Counted from the first letter of the stretch, positions 9,301-18,947 are shown. The stretch: DNA of 42,448 nt from Demequinaceae bacterium (GCA_017882825.1 JADGOS010000003.1:1-42448); one strand, 5' to 3'. Program-made: numbers and translations. The notes: generated by a model not told the origin, from the sequence alone.

Positions 9301-12300
9301 TCGACAGCCCTGCGGGGACGTTGTCGATGATGGCCGCGTCGTAGAAGTTCGCGTCTGCGGGCACGTTCACCGTGACCGTGTAGGTGCTCTCCTCGCCGAT
9401 GGTCGCCGTGTCGGCGGCGAGGCCATTGACACGCTTGGTGATAGTGGCCCCCACCACCCGAATCGTCACGGCACTCGTAGCCGTCTGGACCGCGCGGTCG
9501 GCGGCGGGGTCGTCCAGGCTGTACGCCGTGATGCGCCCCGTGTTGAGGTATGCGGCATTGCCCGCCGCGGCGAGCGAGACGGTCGCGGTGTAGTACAGGG
9601 ACGTGTCTGTCGGGTCTGGCATCGCCCCAATGGTCCAGGTGATCGGTTGCCCCGTGCATCCCGCGATCGGCGTCGTCGTGTCGACCGATCCGACGTACCC
9701 GGCGGTGATGGACCCGAAGGTCAGTTCCGCGGGCACACAGTCCGTCACCACGGTGTCGAACGCGGTGGGCCGTCCTCCGGTGTTGTTTCGCGCCCGGAGT
9801 TGGTAGGTCACGGTCTGCCCAGCGGTAACCGTCGTCGAACTGACGGTCTTGTTGATCCTGGGGTTCGGCGTGGTGACCGTGACGCCGCTCGTGGCCGTGA
9901 TGGTGCCTTGCGTGCCGCTCGAGAACGTCGCCGTATCGGCCTGCGCGGTGCCGTGGGTCAACGCGGAGCTGCCCTTGATGTGCGCGAAGAGGTGCACGGT
10001 GAAGGTCTGATCGGACCCCGTATTGTTCGTGTAGAGCGTCGGGAAGGTAAGGGCACCGGTGGCCGCGACAATGGCGAAGCCCGGAGTGGTTCCCACGGCG
10101 AAGGTGCCCGTGAAACCTGCCGCGGTCGAGCCACTTGGGTGGACGACGGTCGTGAGCGTGCTGTGAACCGCCCAGTTTCCGGGCACGGCGAAGCCATCGG
10201 TCAGCGACCCGGTCCGGACCGAGGTGTACGCCGGAATCGTCACGGTGTAGATGAACTCCGCGATCTCTCCCTTGACCACCTGGCCCGCAGAGTTGTTGGT
10301 ATCCGTCGGTGAGGTCGCGGACTTGACGATCGTCGCCAAGGGAAGGTGGACGGATGAGACGTCGCGCGTCCCGTCACCGGGCGTGTTCCACGGGATCGCG
10401 GGGCTTGGGCCGCCGTGAGAGACGTCGAAGGAACCCTCAGGGTAGTAATCCTGGGCCGAGGTACCGGGTGGATAGGTGTTGATGTTGGCCGAGTACCTGA
10501 TGATCGACGCCTCGTTGTCGTGCGTCGTCGCGACGGACGTCCCGAGCGGAATGGTCACGGTGTAGTTCAGCGTCTTGTGGGCCTGACCCGTTGGCACGTC
10601 GTAGGGCACGGTGACGCCCGTCCAGACCACGACGGAGCGGGTGTTGAGCGTCGGATCCATCGTGACGCCGGGGTAGGAGGCCCCGCCCGGATAGCCGACA
10701 TCCCCGGGATTGGCCGCGTAGCCGCCGTCGGTGATTCCGGAGACGGCGGAGGCGGTAATCCCGGGCGGGAGGGCGTCCCACACGGTGGCGCCGGTCGCGC
10801 CATAGGGCATGGTGGAGAGGTCGACACGGTAGCGAACCTGCTCGCCCTCGCGCACGAGTATCCCGTCGCGGTTCGACGCGAACACCGAGCCGTCGGCGTT
10901 CGCCTGGGTGGTGGCCGCGCGCGTGTAGTCGGGAGTGGCACTCAAGTTCGGGGTGACCGACTCGACGCCCTTCACGAGCTGCATCTCCGGGTCGACCAGG
11001 ACGGATGCCTGTTCGCGCAGGAAGTACAGGACCCCGTCCACGTTCTGCTGGCGGTACTTCATAAGGTTCTCGGGCTTGTCGAGAGGCGCCAGTCCGTTGC
11101 CGGTCGACGGCCCATCGACGGTCGCCCAGACGTGCGCCACGAAGGTCGAGCCGCGCGGGACGTATCGGTCGGGCAGTCCAACGATGGCGATGTCGCCGAG
11201 AGTCCACTCGAGGCGTCCCCCGGCCGCGTCGAGCGTCGGGGTCGCTGAGCCCGTCGGGCCGCCGATGATTGCGTAACCCTTGTACGTCAGGCCCGCGGGA
11301 AGGAAGTCCGTCACAACGGGGTTGCGGACGTCAATCGTCGACGGGAAGTTGACGGTAAGTTCGAAGCACGCGGTGTCCCCGAACCGGAAGCCGGTGGCGA
11401 GTTCAGCGTTCCACGTGCCGGTGACCGAGGTGCAAGGGTCGGTGAGCGGGCCGAGCCCCTGGAGCACGTCGGCTCGGCTCATCACGCGCTTGTCGATCGT
11501 CGTGTAGTCCGTCGGCATGGAGGAGCCCGAGTCGTCCCAGACGTTCCAGGTCTCTGGGAAGGACGGCTTGAGCACGGTGATGGCATCGGTTGCGGCGGTG
11601 AAGAACACCGCGTTGCCAAAGCCGTCACCCGAAGTGGTGGGACCGTACTCCGTCGGCGCGAGTTCGTACTCGGCGCGGTTGAGCGCCTTGTAGGTGATGA
11701 TGTGGGTGCCGTTTGCCGCGATCGTCGCCACCGTCGGGTGTAGGACCATGTCCCAGGTCCCGTCTCCGTGCGCCGTGACGGACTCCACGGTCGCGCCCGT
11801 GACCACGCCGTCGATGGACGTGCAGTCGGACACGTCGAGCGCCGAGGGATTGATCAGCGTCGTGCCCGTCGGCACGAGCGGGCACAGGCCGTTGCGCATC
11901 GTGTCGGTGAGGATGATCGCCGACGAGTCCATGTACTCGCTCGCCTCGAGATTCAGGCGGAACGTGGTCTGTCCGCCCGTGACGAAGGTGCCCCCAGCGG
12001 TGATGGACTTCTGGACGGCCAGATCCATCGCGTCGATGGTTTCCCGGGTCTGGGCGGTGGTGGCCCGGGGGGCGGCGGTGCGGACGACGCCCTGGTAGTC
12101 GCCAGAGACGTTGGCGACGTTGGTCCATGGGTGACCGTCGGTGGGCGACCCGGTCAGGGTGAGGTCGCCCTGACGCGTCGAGGGACCCTGGTTGTTATCG
12201 AGGTTGGCCGCCTGCCCAAGCGAGGCCGCCGTGGGCGGCGCAACTGGCGGGTCGGCTGGCGGGTCGACGAGCGGGTCGGCCCACGCCATGGTGTTCTCGT

Positions 12301-13423
12301 GCAGCGGCACGGCGGCCGCGTACTGCACGGTCCTCACACTTCCCAGGGCAAGGGTGCCGAGGTTCCATTCGACGCGGGTGTAGACCAGGCCCTCGGTCAC
12401 GCCATAGGTGGTGGCGTCGGTTCCGCTCGCGGTGACGGTGTCCACCGAGGTGGGCGTGGGGCACTGCGCTGGCGGGATGACGGGCGCGCCCGTGAGGTCG
12501 GGGGCGCCGAGGTACTCGTTCACCGCCGGGTCGCCGGGCGCCCAGTCGATCGTGGAGTTGTCCACGCCGCCGCACCCGAGGAATTCGAGCCCCGCGGGGA
12601 TGAAGTCGACGAGGATCGCGTTGTCCGTGTCGCCCTGGGCGGTGTCCGTGACGGTGATCGTGTACACGGTGGTGTGGTTGTGGACCCCGCGCACGAGCTC
12701 GGCCTCCGGGCTCGGCTCGCTCTTGGCCAGGGTCAGCGCAATCATCGTGGTAGCGGCGCTGCTCGCCGCGGCGGCCCCCGTCTCGCCGGTGGCCGGTTCT
12801 CCGCCGACGCCGGTGGACCCGTCGAACACCGGAAGCAGGGAGGCCGTGCCTCCGAGGTAGGCATGGCCGATGACCGAGTAGGTCGAACCCACGGGGAACA
12901 CCGTTTCCACCGCAGTCTGAGCCGTCCCGGAGTTGTCTATCGCGGGTTGCGTGGGGTGGACGACGACCGAGCCACCGAAGGCCCCTCCTCGAGGAAGGTC
13001 GGAGACGTCCTCCCATACCCAACGGAACGTCCCCAACGGGATGCTCGAGTAGTCCGCGTGGGTGTAGATGACGGGGGCGCCAAGGCTGGAGCTCACGAAC
13101 TCCACGCCAGCCGGGACGTCGAGGTAGAGCGCAAGGTTGAACCCGTCGGCCGTGGCCGGGTCCGTGGTCGCGGCCGTGTTTCGTGCCGAGATCGAGTACG
13201 TCGCATTATTGCCGGCGATCACGTTGCCGCCGCCCGTCACGGATACCGTCACGGAGGGGGCGGCGGCGGCGGCGGGGGTCGCGGATCCGAGGATCGCGAG
13301 TGGAGCAACGATGAGCGTGGCCGCGGCCACGCGGGCGAGAGCGCGACCGACGCGCACGAACGGAAGCGCAGACAGCACACCGCCCTCAGCGCATCGGGAT
13401 AGAGCCCGACGTGAGGCTGACAT
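6320..13423 (-). CDS. Giant DUF11-repeat secreted/surface-anchored protein (~2367 aa)
   Basis: Within ORF 6320..14914. ATG at 13423 gives MSASRRALSRC...VRVGRALARVAAATLIVAPLAILGSATPAAAAA signal peptide; ~13-14 repeats of type xLxxxKS...G...Y.I.V.N.G...A..V.VTDxLPxG; C-terminal LAASG + TM + RRRR. Confidence 0.88.
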   Translation of the reverse strand: MSASRRALSRCAEGGVLSALPFVRVGRALARVAAATLIVAPLAILGSATPAAAAAPSVTVSVTGGGNVIAGNNATYSISARNTAATTDPATADGFNLALYLDVPAGVEFVSSSLGAPVIYTHADYSSIPLGTFRWVWEDVSDLPRGGAFGGSVVVHPTQPAIDNSGTAQTAVETVFPVGSTYSVIGHAYLGGTASLLPVFDGSTGVGGEPATGETGAAAASSAATTMIALTLAKSEPSPEAELVRGVHNHTTVYTITVTDTAQGDTDNAILVDFIPAGLEFLGCGGVDNSTIDWAPGDPAVNEYLGAPDLTGAPVIPPAQCPTPTSVDTVTASGTDATTYGVTEGLVYTRVEWNLGTLALGSVRTVQYAAAVPLHENTMAWADPLVDPPADPPVAPPTAASLGQAANLDNNQGPSTRQGDLTLTGSPTDGHPWTNVANVSGDYQGVVRTAAPRATTAQTRETIDAMDLAVQKSITAGGTFVTGGQTTFRLNLEASEYMDSSAIILTDTMRNGLCPLVPTGTTLINPSALDVSDCTSIDGVVTGATVESVTAHGDGTWDMVLHPTVATIAANGTHIITYKALNRAEYELAPTEYGPTTSGDGFGNAVFFTAATDAITVLKPSFPETWNVWDDSGSSMPTDYTTIDKRVMSRADVLQGLGPLTDPCTSVTGTWNAELATGFRFGDTACFELTVNFPSTIDVRNPVVTDFLPAGLTYKGYAIIGGPTGSATPTLDAAGGRLEWTLGDIAIVGLPDRYVPRGSTFVAHVWATVDGPSTGNGLAPLDKPENLMKYRQQNVDGVLYFLREQASVLVDPEMQLVKGVESVTPNLSATPDYTRAATTQANADGSVFASNRDGILVREGEQVRYRVDLSTMPYGATGATVWDALPPGITASAVSGITDGGYAANPGDVGYPGGASYPGVTMDPTLNTRSVVVWTGVTVPYDVPTGQAHKTLNYTVTIPLGTSVATTHDNEASIIRYSANINTYPPGTSAQDYYPEGSFDVSHGGPSPAIPWNTPGDGTRDVSSVHLPLATIVKSATSPTDTNNSAGQVVKGEIAEFIYTVTIPAYTSVRTGSLTDGFAVPGNWAVHSTLTTVVHPSGSTAAGFTGTFAVGTTPGFAIVAATGALTFPTLYTNNTGSDQTFTVHLFAHIKGSSALTHGTAQADTATFSSGTQGTITATSGVTVTTPNPRINKTVSSTTVTAGQTVTYQLRARNNTGGRPTAFDTVVTDCVPAELTFGSITAGYVGSVDTTTPIAGCTGQPITWTIGAMPDPTDTSLYYTATVSLAAAGNAAYLNTGRITAYSLDDPAADRAVQTATSAVTIRVVGATITKRVNGLAADTATIGEESTYTVTVNVPADANFYDAAIIDNVPAGLSISGVSVDCTYGAALSCLGDLPAGGTTLTPSGTLNGWYLGDIVSRTYARTVTLTYTGTMLDDPVNISGRAMVNTATMRWAIIDPVGPAPTSANYTPGATTSDATATLTVIQPSLTIAKLVNGLDSDTVAPGEVFTYGVGVTNALTNASPAYDITVTDVIPTNVIVNPLSISDGGTISGRSATTGGGTISWSLSTLAVNATHTFTYSASLASSEYLDASSLTNVATVTGYTSHPLLTPGFDDDAVRSYPTTPPGPTADAVVTPEFPNPVITKTPTAGPAYIGEAKIFTIVVTNSGTSNALNGQVVDTLPDNWTYDTGSTTVNGGAVADPAISGQDLTWSGLPTLVPTAHFTIVYTAHPDASATWTGANTGEAVDYRNDATVTVYDVSGSPKNLLGVYSASTFAIVHIDKADLLIDKAHNPALDPTAGSSFSWTLAVTNSASSDPAVGPIVVVDTLPADATYVGFTGAGWTDDTSTPGQVVFTHAGPLDPSDALPIITVNVTIPADVVDATDFENVATVSAKTFDPDTDNNRDRDPASTAVVADLELTKSSVGTDFTAGETITWNLRARNHGPSVAVPPIVVTDTLPTTVDWLNATTSGTDWTCEPVTAAREFVCTWTGTTLGVDDWSDTLVVNATILPTTIADVTNTATIVDYPFDPDPTNDRAATSDPVLTSADLSLTKTTVSVDIPANGTGRFRIEVANAGPSDALNVVVDDALPGGLTFDDALGNITSASGDTWTCLSTGVSAITCTLDSNGGTLALGGSSWFEFDVQADSTVTAAILNTATVGSDTPDPNPSNNTDDSTTAPVLTVHKSSSPGIVQRGKQVTYTINVESLSYGATGNVTLVDPIPSSLRVDSISIGLSSDPTVPDWTDPCTLTGRDADGYGGTVTCVLDGTLERGRTTPDITIVATVNPSTTPGTILNVAEVRWTDPEDLSAGVFSESDDAPVAVTLTDLELAASGAMGLQYELMAAIIALTLGVGLIAVVRRRRGLYEEV

Positions 13424-13448
13424 GGGCCTCAGCCTAGGGGTCCGGTCC

Positions 13449-13454
13449 TCTATA
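13449..13454 (-). promoter_or_regulatory. Candidate -10 (TATAGA on minus strand) of the DUF11 gene
   Basis: tctata at 13449-13454 lies ~26 bp upstream of ATG 13423, with duplicated TTGTCAC elements upstream (13473-13488). Confidence 0.4.
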
Positions 13455-13500
13455 CACCAGCGATGGTGAAGGTTGTCACTTTTGTCACAGCCGCACCAAC

Positions 13501-14694
13501 CTAGGGCGCTCGCCGCCGATCCGTGGCACGCATGAGTATGGGGCCCGCGACGGCGAGCGCAAGAACGTACGCGGCGGCAAAGGGGCCGAGCCGCGGCTCC
13601 ACCCCCGCGGCAACGCCCAGCCCCGCGATGACGATCGAGAACTCGCCCCTGGGCACAAGGGCGTAGCCCGCGCGCCACCGGCCCGCCCGCCCGATGCCGG
13701 CGATCGCCGCCGCAATGTAGCCCGTCGCCACCTTGGACGCGACCCCGACGCACGCAAGGGCGATCGCGGGAAGAAGCACGGGGGGGAGGGTGCGCGGATC
13801 GACCTGCATCCCGAAGAAGACGAAGAACAGCCCTCCAAACACGTCGCGAAAGGGTGGCAGGAGCGAGCGCACCTCGTCGGCCACCTGGCCGGAAAGCGTC
13901 ACGCCCAGAAGAAACGCGCCCACGGCGGCCGAGACTTGTACGGCATCGGCGAGACCCGCGACGAGGAAGGTGATTCCCAGCACGGTGAGCAGGAGCAACT
14001 CGCGCGAACGCGAGTGAATCGCCCGCGATACGCGAGCGCTCAGTCGAAAGGCGACGTAGAAGGCGAGAAGGACGACGCCGATCGCGACTCCCGCGGCGAG
14101 CGCGCCCTGCGCGAGCGTCGCCCCGACCAGGAGGACGGCAATCACGGGCAAGACGAAGGCCGTGATGACGTCCTCCATCACGAGAAGGCTGAGGATGACG
14201 GGTGTCTCGCGGTTGCCGATCCGGTCCATGTCGCTCAGGAGTCGGGCGATGATCCCGGACGACGAGATGTAGGTGATCCCCGCGAGGAGGAGCGACGCCG
14301 TTGGCGTCCAACCGAGGATCAGCCCGGCCGCGAAGCCGGGAAGGGCGTTCGCCGCGACATCGACGACGCCCGCCCGCCACGTCGACCGAAGTCCGTCGCG
14401 CAGATCCTCGGGCGAGTACTCGAGCCCGAGGAGCAGGAGAAGGAGGACAACGCCGATCTCGGCTCCGACCGCGATGAAGTCGTCTCCGGCCCTCAGGGGA
14501 ATGATGCCGCCCTTGCCGAGCGCGAGTCCGCCGAGCAGGTACAGGGGAATGGAGGAGATGCCGATGCGCTGCGCGAGCCGGCCAAGGAGGGCCAGGACCA
14601 ACAGGACGAGCCCGAGTTCGATGAGGACATCGCCCACCGACGGCGGAGCCGCTAGCGGCATGCCGACGGAGGCGATGAGCACCTCGGACCGCAC
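13501..14694 (-). CDS. CPA2-family cation:proton antiporter (KhtU-like)
   Basis: 397 aa; GLVLLVLALLGRLAQRIGISSIPLYLLGGLALG, LLLLLLGLEYSPEDL, AVGAFLLGVTLSG, PRGEFSIVIAGLG. Confidence 0.88.
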   Translation of the reverse strand: MRSEVLIASVGMPLAAPPSVGDVLIELGLVLLVLALLGRLAQRIGISSIPLYLLGGLALGKGGIIPLRAGDDFIAVGAEIGVVLLLLLLGLEYSPEDLRDGLRSTWRAGVVDVAANALPGFAAGLILGWTPTASLLLAGITYISSSGIIARLLSDMDRIGNRETPVILSLLVMEDVITAFVLPVIAVLLVGATLAQGALAAGVAIGVVLLAFYVAFRLSARVSRAIHSRSRELLLLTVLGITFLVAGLADAVQVSAAVGAFLLGVTLSGQVADEVRSLLPPFRDVFGGLFFVFFGMQVDPRTLPPVLLPAIALACVGVASKVATGYIAAAIAGIGRAGRWRAGYALVPRGEFSIVIAGLGVAAGVEPRLGPFAAAYVLALAVAGPILMRATDRRRAP

Positions 14695-14697
14695 GCC

Positions 14698-15177
14698 CTA
14701 GCCCGTCAGTATCCGCGTGGCTTCGGCGACCGCATCCGCATCCCCCATAACCAGAACTTGGTCTCCCGCCAGGAATTCGAAACTCGGTCCCGGTCCCGGC
14801 ACGGCATGATCCCCGCGGACGACCGCGACGACGGACGCGGATGTGCGCGTGCGGATCTTCCCGTCGGCGATCGTCAGATCGGTGAGCCCGCCGGTTTCCG
14901 GCATCACCACCCAATCGATGGCGAGACCCTCGACATCGTGGCGCAGTTGCTCAAGCCTGACGGTAATGGTGGTGCCGCCGAGGAGCTCGGCGATCGCCGC
15001 GGCATCTCCCTCCGAGAGTTCGATCGTTCCGATGGCGGCGTCGGCGTCTTGGGGGTCATAGATGACGATGTCGCGCGTGCCGTCCCGCCGAATCACGACG
15101 CCCGCGCGGTCACCCGCTTCGGTCGTGAACTCGTACCGGACGCCGATCCCGGGAACCTTGGTCTCGAAGATCTCCAT
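14698..15177 (-). CDS. TrkA-C (RCK_C) domain regulatory subunit, KhtT-like
   Basis: 159 aa; N-term ETKVPGIGVRYEFTTEAGDRAGVVIRRDGTRDIVIYD and C-terminal RCK_C GDHAVPGPGPSFEFLAGDQVLVMGDADAVAEATRIL; immediately upstream of the antiporter. Confidence 0.85.
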   Translation of the reverse strand: MEIFETKVPGIGVRYEFTTEAGDRAGVVIRRDGTRDIVIYDPQDADAAIGTIELSEGDAAAIAELLGGTTITVRLEQLRHDVEGLAIDWVVMPETGGLTDLTIADGKIRTRTSASVVAVVRGDHAVPGPGPSFEFLAGDQVLVMGDADAVAEATRILTG

Positions 15178-15237
15178 GCGTCGAGCATGGCACGGTCGGC
15201 GAAAGGGAGTCTAGGCGCCGCGGTGGAGATCAGGGCC

Positions 15238-16134
15238 CTAGGCGTTCTGGAGCTCCTCGAGGCGCGCCCAACCAAGTCGGTGGAGGAAGGGATTGGGGGA
15301 GGTGGCGTATTCGGCGCATATCAGGAGCCGGAACGCGCGGACTCGATCCATGGACGCCTCGTCAACCTCGCCATATCCCTCAAGGAACGTATCCTCCGCT
15401 CCGACGGGAAGGGTGACGCACGCGGCGCCAATATCCGCCGCCGGGTCGCCCGCCGAAAACATGAACCACGTGCAGATTCCACCGAATCGGCCCTGATCGC
15501 TGACGATGTATCGAGGATCGAGATTGCCGTGGATCCAGTGCGGCTTCGTCGCGGAACGAGCCGCTACTCCCGCGGCCCAGATGGAATCGAAGGCCCGGTA
15601 GTTGAGCGCGACGGCACCCGGCCCGCCCTCGTCGGCGAGCGCCGAGCGGGCGGCGTCCCAGCGCCCCTGGAGGGTGGACAGGGGTTTCGATGCGGAGGGA
15701 TGCCGGGGCGCGTCCGGCGGTGCCGGGCGGTGAACCTGGCGCAACGCGCGGCCCAGATCGGGGCCGGCGCCCGGAGCAAGTTCGACGATCGTCGCGTTGG
15801 AACCCGGGAGCCACGGGGCGATCTCCCAGTGGACCGGGTAGTCGTCGGTCGGTTCGCCGGTGAGCAAAGGCACCCCGGCGAGGAAGCCCCAGTCGCGCGC
15901 GGCCGAGGGCGACCATCGTCCGGACTGTTCGACGAGGGCGTCGAGGTCGCGGGTCGTGGGGAAGTTGGCGCACAGGCGCTCGCCGAAGCGAATAGTGACG
16001 TGATCGTCAAAGGTCAATCGGCGCCCGACCTCGAGTTCGGCCAGGTGGGGGAACTGCGTGCGCACAAGGGAACTCGCGAGCGCATCGCTCACTGCGAGGC
16101 GCCGGTCCCCCGTCCCGTCCGGTGCGGACACCAC
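15238..16134 (-). CDS. APH/choline-kinase-fold protein with degenerate catalytic motifs
   Basis: 298 aa; PHWIHGNLDPRYIV in place of HGDLHPGNxL and GGICTWFMFSAGDPAADIG in place of GxIDWxxxxxGDPxxDLA. Confidence 0.75.
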   Translation of the reverse strand: MVSAPDGTGDRRLAVSDALASSLVRTQFPHLAELEVGRRLTFDDHVTIRFGERLCANFPTTRDLDALVEQSGRWSPSAARDWGFLAGVPLLTGEPTDDYPVHWEIAPWLPGSNATIVELAPGAGPDLGRALRQVHRPAPPDAPRHPSASKPLSTLQGRWDAARSALADEGGPGAVALNYRAFDSIWAAGVAARSATKPHWIHGNLDPRYIVSDQGRFGGICTWFMFSAGDPAADIGAACVTLPVGAEDTFLEGYGEVDEASMDRVRAFRLLICAEYATSPNPFLHRLGWARLEELQNA

Positions 16135-16218
16135 GTCTCGACTCTATCGCCGCGCCGCCCGATCCTCCGCCGGTGGGGACGCTCCATCCACGCGGGCGTC
16201 GACGTCGTCGCGGGGTGC

Positions 16219-17312
16219 CTAGGCGGGAAGCGTCAGCCTGAACGTCGCGCCCTTGCCGGTGCCCTCGGACGTCGCGGTAACGTCCCCGCCGTGCGCCCGC
16301 GCCATGCCGCGCGCGATCGTTAGGCCGATTCCCCTGCCCGCCGGGTGCGTGGCGTCGGGAACCCGGTAGAACCTCTCGAATATGCGATCCATCTGATCCG
16401 CGGGGATACCGTCCCCGGTGTCCGCAACGGCGATCCATGCTGTGCCGTCGGCCCGGCCCCCGCTCACCGTGACGGACCCCCCGTCGGGGGTGTGCGTCAT
16501 GGCGTTGCCCAGGAGATTCGTAAGGACCTGCGTCACGCGGTCGGGATCCGCGCGAACCGGAAGGGGCCGAAAGCCGGAGATGACGAGCGCCACCCCCTTG
16601 TCCTCGAATTGGGCCGCGAGGCGCGCGGACGCGGACGCGGCGACCGTCCCGAGATCGATGGCGGCCGGCCGCAGCGGGATCGCGCTCTCTTCCGCCTGCG
16701 AGAGGAGGGTGAGATCGTCCGCGAGCCGGTGAAGTCGTGACGCCTCTTCCGCGATGCGGGCAAAGACCTTTGGATCGGGCGCAACGACGCCGTCAATCAG
16801 GCCCTCCATCGACGCTCGGATGGTGGTGAGCGGCGTGCGAAGTTCGTGCGCGACCTCGCCGATGAGCCGGCTGCGGTGGAGCTCGCTCTCGGCGAGCCGG
16901 GCGCCGAGGGCATTCACGTCCCGCGCGAGTTCCGCGAGTTCGGCGTCGGCGGGAAGGGGAATCTCGCTGCGGAACTCACCCCTGGCCATCCGGTGGGTCG
17001 CGGCCCGGATCTGCTCGACGGGCTGTGAGATGCGACGCGCGACGAAGATCGCCGCGACGCCGGCCGTGACAACGGCGGCGACCACGCCGATCACGAGCGC
17101 CCAGGCGAGGGACTCGGACAGCGCGCTCTGAAGCTGATTGGTGGTGGCGACGTTGCCGGCCGCGGGCGGCCTGCCCATCATGCCCATCCGGTCCCGGAGC
17201 CGGACGTTGAAGGCGACGTTGGTGACGATCGCGGCGACGATGACGAGGGCGCCCGCGCCGACCGCGGCAACGATGAGGTGCGAGGCGAGGAGGCGAGAGC
17301 GAAGGGTGGTGG

Positions 17313-17316
<4 letters not shown>
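16219..17316 (-). CDS. Sensor histidine kinase
   Basis: GTG start at 17316 overlapping the RR stop (GTGA); two TMs, HAMP, GEVAHELRTPLTTIRAS H-box, NLLGNAMTHT, DTGDGIP, GRGIGLTIARGM. Confidence 0.92.
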
Positions 17317-18014
<698 letters not shown>

Positions 18015-18040
18015 GATAGGTCGGCGCCTCGGACGCGGAC

Positions 18041-18071
18041 TGGCGCGGTGCCCCAACGGGGCACCGCGCCA
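18041..18071 (-). terminator. 14-bp perfect stem-loop between the Met-rich small protein and RR-HK genes
   Basis: TGGCGCGGTGCCCC-AAC-GGGGCACCGCGCCA. Confidence 0.65.
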
Positions 18072-18085
18072 TGGTCCGGCTCACG

Positions 18086-18439
18086 TCAGCGGCTCCGGTG
18101 GCCGGAGCCGTCCCTCGCGCCCTGCCCGCGGCCGCCCATCATGCCTGGGCCCCGCGCATCGCCATTGCCGGCCTGGCCGATGGCGCCGTTACCGTCGCAG
18201 CTGGCGCCGTCGCGGGCCCGAATCTGGTCACGGGTGCCGGCGCGGCCGGAACCGCCGAACATCCCGCCTCGCATCATCCCGGAATTGTCCTGCTGGCCCG
18301 CGCGCGCGGGGGCGCGCTCGCTAATCCCCGGACGGAACTCGTCGTGCGCGGCGACCACGGCGAACGTGACGCCCGCGGGGACGATGACCAATGCGGCCGC
18401 GCCGCCGATAATCGCCAGGGCCTTGTTGCTGATGTTCAT
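18086..18439 (-). CDS. Small exported Met/Gly-rich protein
   Basis: 117 aa from ATG 18439: MNISNKALAIIGGAAALVIVPAGVTFAVVAAHDEF... then GMMRGGMFGGSGRAG...GPGMMGGRGQG; GAGAGG-like RBS. Confidence 0.65.
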   Translation of the reverse strand: MNISNKALAIIGGAAALVIVPAGVTFAVVAAHDEFRPGISERAPARAGQQDNSGMMRGGMFGGSGRAGTRDQIRARDGASCDGNGAIGQAGNGDARGPGMMGGRGQGARDGSGHRSR

Positions 18440-18513
18440 GACATGCCTCTCGTGTCGGGTGGAGCGATGCCTCCATTCCACCCCGCGTGCATGGAGGGAC
18501 GAGGCTCCGAACC

Positions 18514-18530
18514 GTGAAGATCGTGTGAAG
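18514..18530. promoter_or_regulatory. Direct repeat GTGAAG-N5-GTGAAG (11-bp period), candidate OmpR-family operator
   Basis: GTGAAG at 18514-18519 and 18525-18530 in the divergent intergenic region. Confidence 0.4.
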
Positions 18531-18558
18531 CGTCGGAGGCTGGGCCTAGCCTGGAGCC

Positions 18559-18885
18559 GTGGCAACATCCAGGAACACGGTGGCGCACCTGCTCGAGCAA
18601 CTCGAGCCGCTCCATGTCCGCGCGCGCGCCATGTTCGGCGAGTACGGCGTCTACTGCGACGAGAAGATCGTGGCGCTCGTCTGCGACGACACCTTCTTCC
18701 TCAAGCCGTCGCCCGCGGCAGCGAGGATGGGGATTCACCTGGTGCCCGCGCCCCCGTACCCCGGGGCGAAGGAGTATTTCGTGATCGGGGCGGCGGTTAT
18801 CGAGGACGACGAGCAGTTCAGGCGCGTCGTCCAGGCGACGGCCGACGCCCTCCCGGCGCCAAAGCTCAAGCGCAAGAGGGGGTAG
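18559..18885 (+). CDS. TfoX/Sxy N-terminal domain protein
   Basis: 108 aa; RARAMFGEYGVYCDEKIVALVCDDTFFLKPSP...PYPGAKEYFVI. Confidence 0.85.
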   Translation: MATSRNTVAHLLEQLEPLHVRARAMFGEYGVYCDEKIVALVCDDTFFLKPSPAAARMGIHLVPAPPYPGAKEYFVIGAAVIEDDEQFRRVVQATADALPAPKLKRKRG

Positions 18886-18947
18886 GGCGGGACCAGGGCT
18901 CCACGCCATCGGCCCGCCAGGACGTACGGTGTGAAGTGGAGGAAATC

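Noticed and set aside
11768-13402. 544-aa plus-strand ORF antisense to the DUF11 gene (and similar ones such as 8237..9205, 10415..11248)
   Set aside because: Arg/Gly/Asp-rich composition typical of shadow ORFs in GC-rich DNA; no domains; the opposite strand encodes convincing DUF11 repeats.
13424-14914. N-terminal extension of the 2864-aa minus-strand ORF
   Set aside because: It overlaps the antiporter and KhtT genes in another frame, is Arg-rich frame-shadow sequence, and a good signal peptide starts at 13423.
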